This document shows positions 13,401 through 28,400 of a stretch of 64,000 nt of DNA, piece after piece (within the stretch, counting starts at the first letter, position 1; every line of letters begins with the position of its first letter). This DNA comes from Pieris napi (taxonomy: Eukaryota > Arthropoda > Insecta > Lepidoptera > Pieridae): NCBI RefSeq assembly GCF_905475465.1, contig NC_062235.1, positions 12,844,001-12,908,000 on the forward strand, read 5' to 3'. Below the pieces are notes generated by a model. It saw only the letters and a program-made list of their open reading frames with translations, did not search any database and was not told the origin of the DNA. The position numbers and the translations under genes are program-made.

Positions 13401-16400
13401 TTTTGTGTCAGTTGGTAGGATATGATTAAAAAGGTTTTATTAAATTCACACACTCAAAGGCTCTACGACTCAAAAATTACTTCAATATTATAAAAGTTTG
13501 AATAAAGTAATAAATAGATACTACTCAGAGATTATTATACTAGATCCATTGTTAAATTAACAAAGTACTAAGCACGAACATCAACGTATTTGTATGAATA
13601 ACAGCACCCTGGAGGCTTTTACAAAAACAAAGATTTATTATATACATATTTTGCGAATTTCTTCGCGTTTTTTATCAAACTCATGGCATCGCTAGAAATC
13701 CGACAATATTTTACGTCGTACGAAATAGCCAGTAGACGCCTATTGATGGTAGATGAGATTCCGCCCACAGACGATGACATGAATCTATTTTAGCAAAAGA
13801 TCAATGCGCTATAAATTTTATTTCGAACAATTCTTTGTTCAACAAACTTACTTGTTTAATTAATTATTTTAATGTGAAACAAACTTTGCCTTGTCTAACT
13901 GTAAAGATTGCATTGGAATCAACAGCTTTTTACTTTTATTATATTTTCCGTTGATAAAGCCGTTTATTAAGTTTGTGTTGTCTGAAAAAAAACTGCATTT
14001 AGCCTTCACATCCTTTGTTGTTTTTTTATTTTATTTCTTTCCTGTTTTGCATTATTCTGTGGTATGTTAAAAAGTATTTATTATTATTACGTTTAAAATT
14101 TTTTTTTTTTAAAACTTAAATTTAAAACAAGATGCACTTCGCCATCAGACAGCAGTCCTTATTTTAGTCTACTAGTTTAAATCTGATATGTACTTTAAAT
14201 TCCCTTTTAAATTGCTTAAACACGCTAATATTTCGAATTTTAGACGGTAATTTACTCCCAAACCAAACTCTCGTATTTCCATAAAACAGTGTAGAAAAGA
14301 ATTAAAAATATAATTGTATTGACAACTATATTGTAATGAATTCAATTGTTTAGATAACATATATTCTATGAAAATAACATAATTGATGTTCATTGGATGA
14401 GGTTGACGATTGTTATAATAGGAAGCGCGACGAAATGAAGTTTTCGTTAAGAATAGACGTCGACGGCTTGATTGATGGAGGTTATTATAACAGTTGAGTT
14501 AATATTTCATTCAGTTAGGCTCGTGAACCAATCACTTTCATTTCAGGATGTAATGTAGTTTGAATACCATTACAGAGAACATGTTTTTTTATGGGACGGA
14601 TGGTATGCTCGATTTCTCTCTCGTTTAAAAAAGGTCACTTTAGCTTAGCTAAGTGCCAGCCGGTGAGGTACACTCTTTTCTTTGTGATTTTTTACAATCT
14701 TAATTTAAAAAAAAAACTATTGCAAGAACGTATTTTAATCCGTAAAAAGCGCCCATTTTAAGGCACGCTGAATGCGTGACTTCTAATATTTAAATATGTT
14801 AATTTTTATAACGATTTCTCGACCAAGTCACGCAGTACTATTTGCATGCCATACGATGACAATTGCGTGAAAAACATTTATAAATGGCTCTGCGGTTGGA
14901 TTTTGTTAATAAGTATTTCTTAGTAATCTTAATTAGTCTAAAATCTTGATATGGCACGATTGTATTACTGACTTGGAGCTATTATTAATTATTGAAAACA
15001 AATTATAGTACTAAATAGCAATAATAGCACAATAGTATATAATTCGTTTTACCTATTTTATTAAATTCTTAAGTAGTTCATGTGCACTTTTTATTATATT
15101 TTTTTTCATGTATCCTTTATTAGTTTAGTTTGTTTTTTGTTCCTGTTTAGTTTCTTTTTCTGAACAACTATATGTATTTTTTTTTCTTTTCTTACAGTGA
15201 AAGAGATAAGCCGCCAGTTGCTCTCCTTTTTATTTAATTATGTCAATTGTACTTTATTAATACGCAACGAAGTTTTAATAAATAAATAAAAATAAAATAG
15301 ATGGACATGTCTATCTATCTCTGTATCTATATATTTCTGTCTTAAATTGTTGTTTAAATGTAATGCGTCGTGGCTTCTCCACTAAGGTTGGAGCCCTGTT
15401 TTGTTGTTGCCTATGACAAAACATTGTATATATTTTATTGAATAAAATTAAAATAAATCAAGAATATCTTTAAATAGATACTCGCCCAGAACAGTCCATG
15501 CATCGGCCGTTAGCCTATTTTTATATTAGACTTTCGTATGGAATGACGTAAGCGTTGCAATGAGGTTGGCACAACTCGCTATTTCTATAATTCGATCGCA
15601 CGGCCCGAGGGCCAGTATTGATTGGAGTTGAAACTAAATGAACATTGAAAGGAATTAATTAGCCTTTACCGCTTCTATGGCTGAAGCTCATTTAATAGCA
15701 ATTTATTTTTATGTAACTTCTAAAGCATGATTCAAGAAATACGTGTATAGGTGTGAGTTATTTTTCAGCAAGTAATATCAATAAAGACGTTGACAAAAGC
15801 AAATAATAAATAAAGAATATAGATATTTCTTAGCTATGTCGTCGTCTACTATGTCATCATGGACGCAAAATTCATGCATATAGTAAACTAAATTTGATCA
15901 AAATGGAGATATAATTTCAATAAAGATCTTTTACTGACTTTAATTTCAATTTTTTTAAATATATGTTGGAGGATGGTTGGGACATACGAGCTTTTTCATT
16001 TATAAAATGATGTTTTAATTTATTTTTATTTTCATATCCCTATAATATTAAAATTTTTATGCTAAATACGCCAATATAATATATTTAACCAATGAATAAC
16101 CTGCAGAGTTACCCTCTCAAGTAATCAAAGTAACCGTATTTCTTTAATATCGTAAAACGCCAGATAAATTTAGCCATGATTTCATTCCACCATTGTGCTC
16201 CATTAGTTGAATTTATAGAGTCAATTCCCTATGGGCGGCTGTGACCTTTACCTGAATTCATCTGAGTAATTATTTGTGGGACGTAAAGTGTAAAGTGAAT
16301 GATGAATATGAATAGTTAAAATTTCACGAGGGAAATTTGGACATGTAAATTTCATTAGTAGATTTACAATCTCATTTTATGTATAGTGCGGTACCTATAA

Positions 16401-19400
16401 TATTTGAAGTATCATAGAACATAAGATGCCGTAGCCAGAGTACACAGTTCAATTGTTAAAAAAAAATTAAGACTTTCTAAATAAATTTTGTACTAGCTCC
16501 ACCTCATATAAATAGAATAAACTAAAATTAAATGGTTGCTAGATCTCCAATGTTGCCAAGATACAGCATAAAACATATATAGTGTTTATTTATACTAACG
16601 CGCTCGTATTTGTGTTCCAATTCTTGTAATAAATCCTTCAATGTAACTATCAATTACTTAAGTGTAAATAATACTGATATTTACTAATAATACTGTTAAA
16701 ACAAATACGAATTGTAATAAATTGAATCTCTAGGAAACGATTGTAATCGCATCATGTCAATTAAAGTTTAATTTTCTTTTAAAAGATTACTAAAAAGAAG
16801 GTTAAAAGGATTTAGTTTAAACGTTCCATAATCTTCAATTATTTAAAACGTATTGCGTCATATAGTAAATCATTAATAATCGGGATAAGATATACAAAAA
16901 CTTATGTATGCTTACTTGGTTTATGCTACTGTTATTAATGACGATATTAGCTAATATGAAATTATTTTGTACCTACATTGTGTATAATAACTAATAAATA
17001 ACGCAGCATGTTTAATAGCCATCAACTAAAATTAATACGTAGGTCTTAGTAAAATTCAATGTAATTTATGGATACACAGTTATGTATTAAAAGCAAATTT
17101 AAATATTCACAAAGTGATTCACAAAGTGAATATTCAATAGATAAGTAGACCTGAAATGTTTTTTCTATTCTAGTAATTGACGTTGCAATAAATTAAGCTA
17201 AAATTGTTTAAAGCAATGTGGCGTAAATTAAGTGTTATATTAAATTATTTTAATTATTATGAAAATTTTAACTGTTTAAGTTGGGTTCTACAGCCTGGAA
17301 AATACCAGACAAGTGATCGCGGATGTTCTTAAAACTGATCCGATCTGTTAGAGAATTACATTTTTTGTTTTGTTTTATGTAATTTGGAATAAGTAAGCGG
17401 TCAGACGAGTGTATCATTGCCTTGTTACCTGGTGTGGATACATTCGATAAATTCCGGTAAAATTGTCAATTATCTTCCTATAATTACTTCGCATTAATAA
17501 AATACATATTTACAATTGGGACCGAGAATGTGCACACGAGAATAAATCCCATATGTCACAATGCAAAACGTATATTGGCCGTTTTTATTGAATGTTGTAC
17601 TTAGACCTTAGTTACGACTCAAAATCTTGCCCAAAATTCTAATCACTTTCACTTACAAATAATCTCACTAACAACTATTTGTTATCATGTTTATTTCATA
17701 GGTGGGCAAAAATCTACAAAATTGTGTACCGTGTGGTAAAAATTCAATAAATTCTTTTTAAAATTGTAAACTTGAAAGCCCTTAAATCCCGTTAAGGCAG
17801 ACACATGAATCTGCTAAAATTAGAAAAATATATTTCAATTTGAAAACTCAAATAAATTCCCCGACACGCATGGCACACATAATTCAGGATTAGGTCGTCA
17901 CTTTATCTTGAGATTTCTTTGTCCTGAGAACAATTTTACGATAATAGCTTTTGTAAAATACTCATACGAAAATAAAACCATATTTATTATTTAACTAATA
18001 AATCGAATGTATTATGAATAAGCTTTGTAAATATTATAATCTATGAGAATTTGTGGCAATGAATTTTGAATATTGTTCGCAAGAACAGATAGTAATAAAT
18101 AATTTTTTTATATAAAAACAATACTGATAGTCTTTCAAAATAAGATCAATAGGCTAACTAGTATGGGATGCCTAAAACCTGTGTTCGAATCCCGTTGTGT
18201 ACTAAGGGATTTTTTGGGCGTATTTTTTAAAAATTAACCTTGCATATACGTTAAAGGTACACATCATGAGGAAACTTATATATCCTATTCTCAATAATCG
18301 ACCAGGTACGGAAAGCTCTCAACAACACCGAACATTCAATCTTTATTAGATTCTACTCTGTTTATTTCTGGGAGCTATGCAATGAAGTGCCAATTGACAT
18401 GTCTATAAAACGCCGAAAGTGGAAATGGGTGGGCTCCGGAGGGATCCAATTCACATTGCAATCCTCAAAAACAGACCTAGCAACGGAGCATCATTGCAGA
18501 GGCGAAGGAAGCTGGAATGACGTGGAATAAAATTAAGAGAGCTGCCCAGGACCGATCAGGCTGGTTTTCTATGCTGGATACCCTCTGCCCTTAGGGGACA
18601 TATAACCTTAGTAAGTCAATCTTAGTTAAGGACTTAGAAAATTTAATATCATCATTTGAAATTTATATAGCGTTTTTACAAACTTTTCCAATGAGTTAAA
18701 AATGGCTCAATCAAAATGTATTTATAGTTTTCAATAAAAGCTCAACTTTCTATTATTTTTACGTTTAATATTCATATTTTATACGGCAACGAGCTATTCT
18801 ATAATTGTACGTTTTAATCTAGGTTCTACTTTGAGCTGGCCAGATTCAAATTAGACTTAAATATACCTCTTGTCTGTGTTGGTCTTGTCGGTCGAGTTAA
18901 ATTTAAAATTAACATGAATTCAAATTAAAATATGTATTATTGTTTTCATCATTCGTATTCATTTGGAGATGGTATTTGTGACAATGCATAGAAAAATAGT
19001 TTAATATACAAAAAACGACTCTTCTTACGACTTTTGATCCCCGTATTTTTTTATAGAAAATCGAGTCTAAAAACTGTTAGATTTTTTCGCAATATGTACA
19101 TATCTATTATCGACTCTTTATTATATGGTTGTATACGTAGATTTGTGAAATTAGATTTTGAGTAACTATTTCATATCAACTTTATAATTTTGGTTTTTTA
19201 AATAAACCACCCATCGTTATCACTACAAAGTGTTGATTTTAGTATCCACATCTTTCGTAAAAATTAACACATTATATTAAAAATAGAATGTAAATTATTG
19301 AGTATGCATTACACATTAACATTATGTCCACACTCCAGAAATAAAACAGGAGATAAAATAATGCATAAAATTTAATAAGCTTAATGTAAAATGATGGTCA

Positions 19401-22400
19401 GGTACTGGGTAATATTAGCTCTGTCTAAAATTAGATAAACGTGCAAATATGTGTGTGTACTCTGTACCTGAAGCTCTGCACCCTACTACCATGTTTCACC
19501 GTAAATTTGTGGCCTGAATAAGTATTATGTATATGGTACGTAGAATTATTCATCCTCTGTTATTAATTTCCATAAACATCTTGAAGACCAGGATGTTCAT
19601 CTTTTCAACAGCATTGGGCAACAACAGGAGTTGTTCGGATTTATACCTTTATAAAATTCCACTCGTATCACCTCGACGTCCGTCGTTCCACAACTGAGCG
19701 TTATTTAATGCAATTTTTTCACTACGTGGAACCAGCTCCTCGCTGAAGTATTTCCGAACCAATTCGTCTTAGGGTTATTAAAGAAAAGAGCGTACCTATT
19801 CCTAAAAGGCCGTGAGCACTCGTGAACCCTCTGCCATTGAGTGTCTATGGGCGGCGGTATCATTAACATCAGAGCGAGCCTCTGGCCCGTTTGCCCATGT
19901 TCTATTAAAAATAATAATAATAAGGGAATGAATTGGTAATTTTCTCCAACGGTTTTTTGAAGTCGGGTAAAAATAATGTAACAGCTAAATTTTAACAGTG
20001 TTATCTCATTGTAATATATTTTCCAACATACAGATTGCAATCCTCGGAAAATGAACTCCAACATCATATGAATTCTTAGGCTTTATATTGTATTTTATAG
20101 AAGATGTTAGAACTACAAGCATTAAATATATAACAATCACATCTTAAAATGCTGAAATAATATATTAGAACCAAAAATAACATAGACTTTTAGTGAATAG
20201 TCCATAGCTTAGAATAAACATAAGAACTAGTAGTACGGCCCCTTGCTATTAACTTGTTTTACTGGCCCATTCATAATGGACCCAACATTGACCCTACATA
20301 GTTCAACATTATTCCGTCCATTCATTTTGTCGCTGCGATTTTCCTTAAGAAATCTTAACTTATTATGTCGGGAACGTGAGGAGGTTGCATTACAAATTGA
20401 AAGAGACACAGAGCAGTGGCAAGGCACGCGCTTCTCAAACCTGAATTTGTGCATTCGAATCACGGCTGTGCACTGATAGATGTTCCTTTATGTGCGCTGG
20501 TATGGTGAAAGAATTCTAGGAATGTCTTTCTGAATTGACATTCAGAAGTGTACTATGTTCTTTATATAAAGAGTCTCTACTCAAAAGGGAACTAAATCAA
20601 AGTTGGAGGAAAGCCGTTCTTATTTTCCTGCTCTGCAACCGCACCAGCTTTAGTGCTTGTTCGAGGTAGGTAAGACGAGGCTAACGTCTCAACACAAGTA
20701 GCATCCCATATATTGCCATCGTCCCTACTGAAGCCTGTTGGCTCCAATATGGCTGGAATATCGACGGAGGCAAGAGAGTGACATGTGATGTCGTAGAGCG
20801 CGGCGTGATAAGAATATTTAGACACAAATGTAGTGGTCTACTTGTCTATAAAGGGCAAATAATGAAGGAAATCGATGCGAAAAGCTGGGGACGAGACCAA
20901 TCATTGTAGCGTTATTGCAATTTTGTTATTATTTTGTGATGCAGAGGGCTTCCCACGTAGGAGTAAAATCACATAAATAAAATGAGTCATGAATCGTGAT
21001 TTGCTTCTTTTGAGTCACTTTTCCTTTAAGTTGCTGACGTGTGACTCAGCTTTGAAAAGTATTTGTACAAATAGTTTGGCAAATTTTATCTCCGACATAA
21101 ACTGTGTTATGTAAATCGTGCTATTGTTCACCCACGTAAGAGCATGACCTTTTAGATAAATATGGGACTATGGCTATAAACGCCTACGTCTTCCTTCAGG
21201 ACGCTTGCCAGTTAAGTTGTTTTTTGTTCAAATCTAGGTTAGATAGAGACCGACGAACATTAATGTGGAAACTTTCGCTCGGATTCCGATGGAAATTATG
21301 TTAAAATTTTGGTACTTTAAATTCAACGTTACTTACAAAATGAACGAACCTTAATGAATATTTTCTTATGCACAAACACACATTATTATAAAAGATACAA
21401 AAATAGGTTTGAGCTACCTTTTACTGAACTTAGAAAATTATCATTCGATTTTCGAATTAAAGATGTCGTCTAAAATGTATAATGGAAAAGGCTTTAGTTA
21501 TCCAAAGATAAACTTCCTTGAGAGAAACTATCTTCGTTTGACGAGACCAACTTTTTTCTATGACCTTTGTTATATAAATATTTTAATAGAATTATTCGAT
21601 ATTCAAAACCGCGTTAAATAAAGGTTATCTCTCATAACTCCGTAACATCGCATACAATCAATTATCGAAAGGTCATACCCACAATCAGACATTTAAGCAA
21701 TTAGTCTAACACAATATTACAATCAAGTGTGAATCTGCTAATCAAACATTACTGCTACATTCAAAGGAAACTTATTCGGCACGTGTGAACTTGTTAGAGG
21801 ATTATCGTAGTTAAGCGATGGCTGTCTACGTTCATATAGTAATTAGGGTACTGTAACACCCACTTTACTGTGTAGTTGATATTTAGATAATGATCCCACA
21901 AGAGGCGGTACATCATAACGTAGGTTGCAGCATTTTAAACTTTAAACTACCTTGCTTAAAAGTGAATATAATATATATTATGGAAAATGCCTCGTATATG
22001 GTTATTAATATATTATGTTATAAACGATGACGTCGTGAGTTGGAAACAAAATACGCATCGGAAGTATGATAATTAGTAAGATATGAGTGGGAGTAATATT
22101 TTCATACCATATTATCGTCATTCAAGATATTTATGAGGTTATTTTTATTCTTGTGTTTGTTTTTTATCTGTATAACAAATTTTTGTATTGGAAAACCACC
22201 ATCAGAATTTTCCTTTTACTGATTTATACAATACACACTGATAAGCGAAAGCCTACGTAAAAGCTTTAACAAACTTAAAAATTAATTTCATTGGCTTCCA
22301 TTGATAGCTTACAAAGAAACAATTAAGTACGTCCTTAAAAAGCCAAATTGTTTGTGTTTTTATGACGCACAAAGTTTTTAATTAAGTATTGTTTTAAAAG

Positions 22401-25400
22401 AAAATGTACGATTTACAATGAGACAAAGAACAAATTGTTTCACAAAAAGAAAACATAGCCAAGGTAAAACCTCTTTTGTTTGAGTTGCCCTAAAACGTGA
22501 CATATTGATGTAAGTGGGGTTTCAACTCTTTTAAGGAATAAGAAATAAAAGCCTTCATCATTAATTTATATTAATTATAAAACACTTATTTATTATTATG
22601 TTTTTGTGAATTTTATTGTGTGTACCATGTGGTACAATAGTCAAACTATAATTTTTATTTTCCGAACCATTGACAAAGGTTCAATAATAATTAATGCATT
22701 TAAATATAATACAGATTACTATTTTAGTAATTAAATACGGTAAAAAAATGAACTACGCAACTACGAAATAAAATGGTATTTGTAACTTTTACGTTTCGTG
22801 AGCGTTTTTAAAGTGTTTATAGACTTCATCAAGATTATACTTCGTTTTGTGTTACATACACGGGATTGTACAAATAATATCAAAAGTATTAAGTAATCAA
22901 AATACATACACATTATTTCTCTCGATATGAATATATATTATAACTAGCAGACTCGGCCAAGCGTTGCTGTGGCTAAGGTTTTTATGATATTACATAGTAG
23001 TAAACTATTCAAGGGAAACGGTAGGAGAACACCAGTCATGGAGACCACCATGCTTTTTTGGTGGTTATGCCATTAAACTGTAGCTTATGTGAAACGTTAG
23101 TACTTTCAACACTGTTAGAATTGTGACTGTCAAATAATAAACAAATAATTTGCAATAAAATAATATTGCGGGTATAAATTAAGATGGTATCCTATCTTTT
23201 AAGTTAGGTCAAGCTGCACACGGCGTGCAAATTTGATTGAAATCGGTTAAGTAGTTTAGGAGTCCATAGCGGACATACAACGTGACGCGTAATTTATATA
23301 ATATTAAGATTATTCAATATTGTACTGATCGCAATTTGAAGTTGTATAAATTGTTATTAAAGCCTCTTAATTGGAAAAACCCCATGTTGGTTACACAAAG
23401 AAGATGCATCCGAAGAACTTTGATGTATCAAGTGTAGCAAACATAGATACATTGTTCAGAAGCGTATCTGAATGGTTTCAGTGTTGCCCTCGGGACGGAC
23501 TTTCTACTCAGAAACATACAGTTATATTGAAAATTGTTATTCAGGTCTAAATTTCTTACATAATTTATATTTCGTTTTCAGTATAATATTGTTTTGTATA
23601 CAGGGTTATTGATAAGTCAACCTATTCCCGTTAGGAGATAATAGGAGTGACTATTTGCGATAATTTTATATATGCTTTATGAAGAACTGTACCTTTTTTT
23701 TTCAAAATAAATTACCGATAAACAAAATTTATTGATAAACACGTATAAATTTAAATCTCATCTTCTGATTTATAAACACGGTAAAACACTGGTTTTATGA
23801 AGATTAAAACAATTATCGGTCCAAATTTAAAAATGCGTGACGAAAACGATGTTTTTGGAGTTTACTCCTTAAGAAACGATTTGAGTTATAAGGCCCGGTA
23901 CGGAAATTTTATGAGGAGTAAAATCAAGTGTAACACGAAAAGTTGAGGCGTTATGTAGAAAGAGACAAACACATAGAGTTTACTCCTTAAGAAACGATTT
24001 GAGTTATAAGGCCCGGTACGGAAATTTTATGAGGAGTAAAATCAAGTGTAATACGAAAAGTTGAGGCGTTATGTAGAAAGAGACAAACATATATATCTGT
24101 AGGATTGAACGTGTAAAAGAATGAGATGGAATACATTACACAGACTTTTCTATTTTGAATTCACGTTTTGACAGCCACGTTACAACATTGTCAGTGTTGA
24201 CAGGTGTAAAAAATAAAAGTAGATTGTCTAGCGTGCCATAGAGTTTTGTCAATAGTAATGGTCAGTGAAATTAAAACTAAAAAGATTGTTCATTCTTATT
24301 CTTCTCTTACTATAAAGGTAACTTTGGTCACAGAAAGAAAATCCTATTTGGGCATAGATGATGTAGGTACGTTTTATTACTACTACAAACATTTATATTA
24401 TAAAAACATATATTCTTACCACCTTTAGTATGAAAATATGGTCGACAGCCACAGAACATTATCGCCATTTTATCGTTCGTAAGGAGTAAACTCCAATCGT
24501 GCGTCGTAGCTGACACACACACACTTTTTTTAAAAATATATTTTAAGAAACTTGGTTTGTAGATGTTTTAAAAATATAACCATTTTCTTAGCTCTCCATC
24601 AATGCATAACAACAAAGCGGACCCGACAGACGTTGTCCTGTACACACACATCTTAAATACAAAACTTTAATCTTACAAAAACAAACAAAAATCATCTAAT
24701 TCTAAATAATATGAACTATTCTCGAATTCATTTAAACTTTCATCAAAATCGGTCTATCCATTTATTGCATTACGGCTTTGTCGGGAAAGATTCGATCGTC
24801 TTGGTCGGGATGATAATATCGGCACGATAAGCGAATAGAAACTCGAAATAAATACATCCATCGATCAACTTCAAAACTTCTAATTGTCAAATTTTCAATC
24901 AAACTTAACCAATGATAACATTTCGTTTATATGTCAGTTGCGTTTTGATATTCCGTGTCAGTTGCGTTTTGTTGTACCATTTTTAACAAATGAACGGCTA
25001 GGTTTTGACTGATAACTTTTTAGTTTTTCTGTTGCGTTATGTTATACCACGTTTTATGTCACGTCCCACGGAAGCAGGATAAAGTCCTGTGTCCGTCTTC
25101 TGGTTCTAAGCTACCTCCCCACCAAATTTCAGCCAAATCGGTTCAGCCGTTTTCATGTTATAAATAGTGTAACTAACACGACTTTCTTTTATATGTATAA
25201 TAATTATGATAAAGACACCTTTGAGTTTACTCACCTAGTTATACAAGTTGAAGATTGGAAATTGAATCTCCAATTTCCGATTAGCCGAGTAAGGTTTGTA
25301 TTACAGACCATAACTTAAATTAATTGTGATCTCAATGTTCGTGAAACTGTTTCTATTGTGATTTTATACAAGTACGCTTACTCTATAGAACCTTATAAAT

Positions 25401-28400
25401 GTTACTGAAATTCGTTACTAACCTTCAAGTTATGGTAGAACCAGAGAGATCCAGTCACCGATATGGAAAACCAGAGGAAAAGTGTGAAGACGGAGATTTG
25501 GCTGATGTGTAAAGCGTTTAGGAGCGCAGAGAGGACCACAGCCAGGGCGTGGCATAAAACGATCGGCAGAGCGCATCTATCTATTATATCCCAAGGCACT
25601 TCCTGGAAAAAAATATTTTAAATCTATCAATAACAGCATTGCGTTTGCAAATTTAATATCCTTATATTATTAAGTAGGCTGCTAGTGTTTTGGCTTTACA
25701 GGGCTCCATTTTTTAAATCTGTCATACAGGGATAATGATTCTAATGGTGAAAAAGTTTTTGAAATTGGTCGAGCAGATTGTTAATATATTTTTTTAAAAC
25801 CATACAAATCTTTCCTCAAATAAATTATTCGTCTAGAATAATTATAGATAAATCAATGACTTATTTATTCTCCTAACATTTCAATTTACATTTTAGTTAA
25901 TAATTAGAAGCGCAAACCAAACGTTAGCAATAGCACACTTGAAGCTAAAAGGAGCCGTTTAGTTTTTCCCACAATAATAAATTGAAATATAACATTCTCG
26001 TTTCCGATAATATCCAATTGCTCGACTACACTTAAATTCTTTATAGGTAACAGAACTGTCACTTAGATTTAAGAACCCTTAAATAAGTCAACCCTTAAGT
26101 AAGTTATTTTTTTGTTAATCCAGTGTCGCAACCCCACTAACCCCAATTTTATGTTATAAGCTCATGTTTTAAACGATTAAATCCAGTTGACACTCAGCTT
26201 CAAACAAAGGGTTTCATTTAACATACATTTCAAGATACACATTACTACAATAACAACCGCCACCGAACTTAGTCAATATAAACACAATTTGTACGAATGT
26301 GTACTTAAGTAAAACAGTGTGATTTAGTTTTAGATTAAATGGGTATGGACAAAGGACTAATTTTGTATACATTTTATACAAGAATATTTAATATAAATCA
26401 CTTAAAACGAGTATTCCTAAATTGTCCTAACTTAGTTTACCTACAGGTTGAAAACAAATTACTGTTATACATATTATACCTGCAGATGTATAATTTTAAA
26501 TTAAAAATGAAGTCAAATATATATACATATTGTACAGTAATAGGCACGTACGTATGTATTAAAAATATGGTAGCAGCCGTCATTATCACTATGACAAATG
26601 AACTGTCAAAACATGTGAATAAACCTTGAATAAACGAGTTTTAACATACAAACATAATCTACACATCCTTCTATGATATGTATATGTTTTTAAGTTAAAC
26701 TAATACTAAATATATTCAATAAAAAAGCATATTGTGTCTAAGTTATAAATCAAACGTGTACTTTAATTTGAATGTAGATTTATAAAAAAAATTTGAGAAT
26801 ACTAACTAGCCCAATTAGAAGAACGGTCACCTTCATTGGGGCATTTTCTAAACGCTCAGAAAATAATTAGAGACTTACAATACCTACTCAAAGCATCTTG
26901 AAACTCAAATTATCTTTACCTTTAATCTTTTAGTCGGATTAAACAATCGGAAGAGGGTCGGATTATCCCAAGCTTATACCAGGACAGAGATTTATTTTGG
27001 AAAACATGCCCCTTCATTGTGATTACCGTCGAAGAGGTCAAGGTTTAGGTTGAAACTTCATTCAAAAGTTTATTTCATCAATAATAGTAGCGGTCTATTA
27101 ATTGAAGTTGAGATAATTTAGATTTTTTTATCATTTAACAAAAAAAATTAATAGTCCTGATAACCACTATTACTCGCCTTGCTGTCTTCATGCAAGAGAT
27201 TATGTTCAATTAGGAAATAATTGGATCCCGATCCAATAGAACATACTGAATATTTGTTTAGTTTAAAAAATTGGATGCTAGGAAGAAACTCGAGACTGTC
27301 TCCTGACAACAATCTCCATATATATAAAGTCACCCTAAAGCCCACTTGGGCTCCAACTGTGGGGCAGTGCAAGTGATCTCGTACCAACATATATATACTA
27401 CAGCGACAACAGAACAAGATCCTTAAAGAAATTGCAAAAGTACCATGGCACATAACCAACAACGAAGTTCACGAACTCCTTAAAATGAGATCTATCAAGG
27501 AGGTAATCCGGTTAACCTGTCACCCGAACGAACTTGCTCGACAACTCACCATAAAACAGTATATAAGACGACGTAAACGTCTCCACATTCTAGACCTAGA
27601 AGACAGGCAGTAGCTCTAGGCAGAAGAAGAGTAGATGCTTTCAATGGGAAGCCACTCCACATGATAGCAGCACAGAACAGATTCGCTGATAGACTTAGGG
27701 CTGATTGAAAATACCCGCAGAAAAAAAAGTTTAAAAATTGTATATAAGTTGATATGTCCATTTATTGATTACAACTAAAATATTATTATATGGCTAACAT
27801 GATGTAATGGTTGCAGCTCCTTACAAACATTGTGTAAAACAAAAAACTTGGCGATTAAAAAGAGTGTCGAAGAGTTTATTGCCAGTCCTTCTCTTCCATT
27901 CTACGCCCTTGATTTGTGAACTGTCAGTAAATGTAAAATTAGAAGCATTTATATTAATATATATTTCTTTTTTGACGTTAATAAATGTACATTGTGTTAC
28001 CTATATGAATAAATTATTTTGATTTGATTTTTTTAAGATAAGTAAAATAATAACAGATCAAGAAAAATAGCTATGAATCTAGAATTCATAAATTTAAAGG
28101 TCATGCATCGATATTCAGATGAGAAAATTTATCGTCTTTTAACACTTATATTGAAATGGCAAGCCACACGAGTAATAACGGAAACTATAACATTTTATAG
28201 AAATAGTAAAAATTTTATTGCTATTAAATTTTACTGTGATTACATAACCAGGAATACGAGTTCCGATGTATATAATGCAAACAAATTATATTCAATTCCA
28301 AGGATTTTGTAGTTTTAGATGTGAAGTTCGCTGAAATTTACAAAACTTTATTACTAATAAGAACTAATAAGAATTAGCGTGAACTAGTATGTCAATAATG

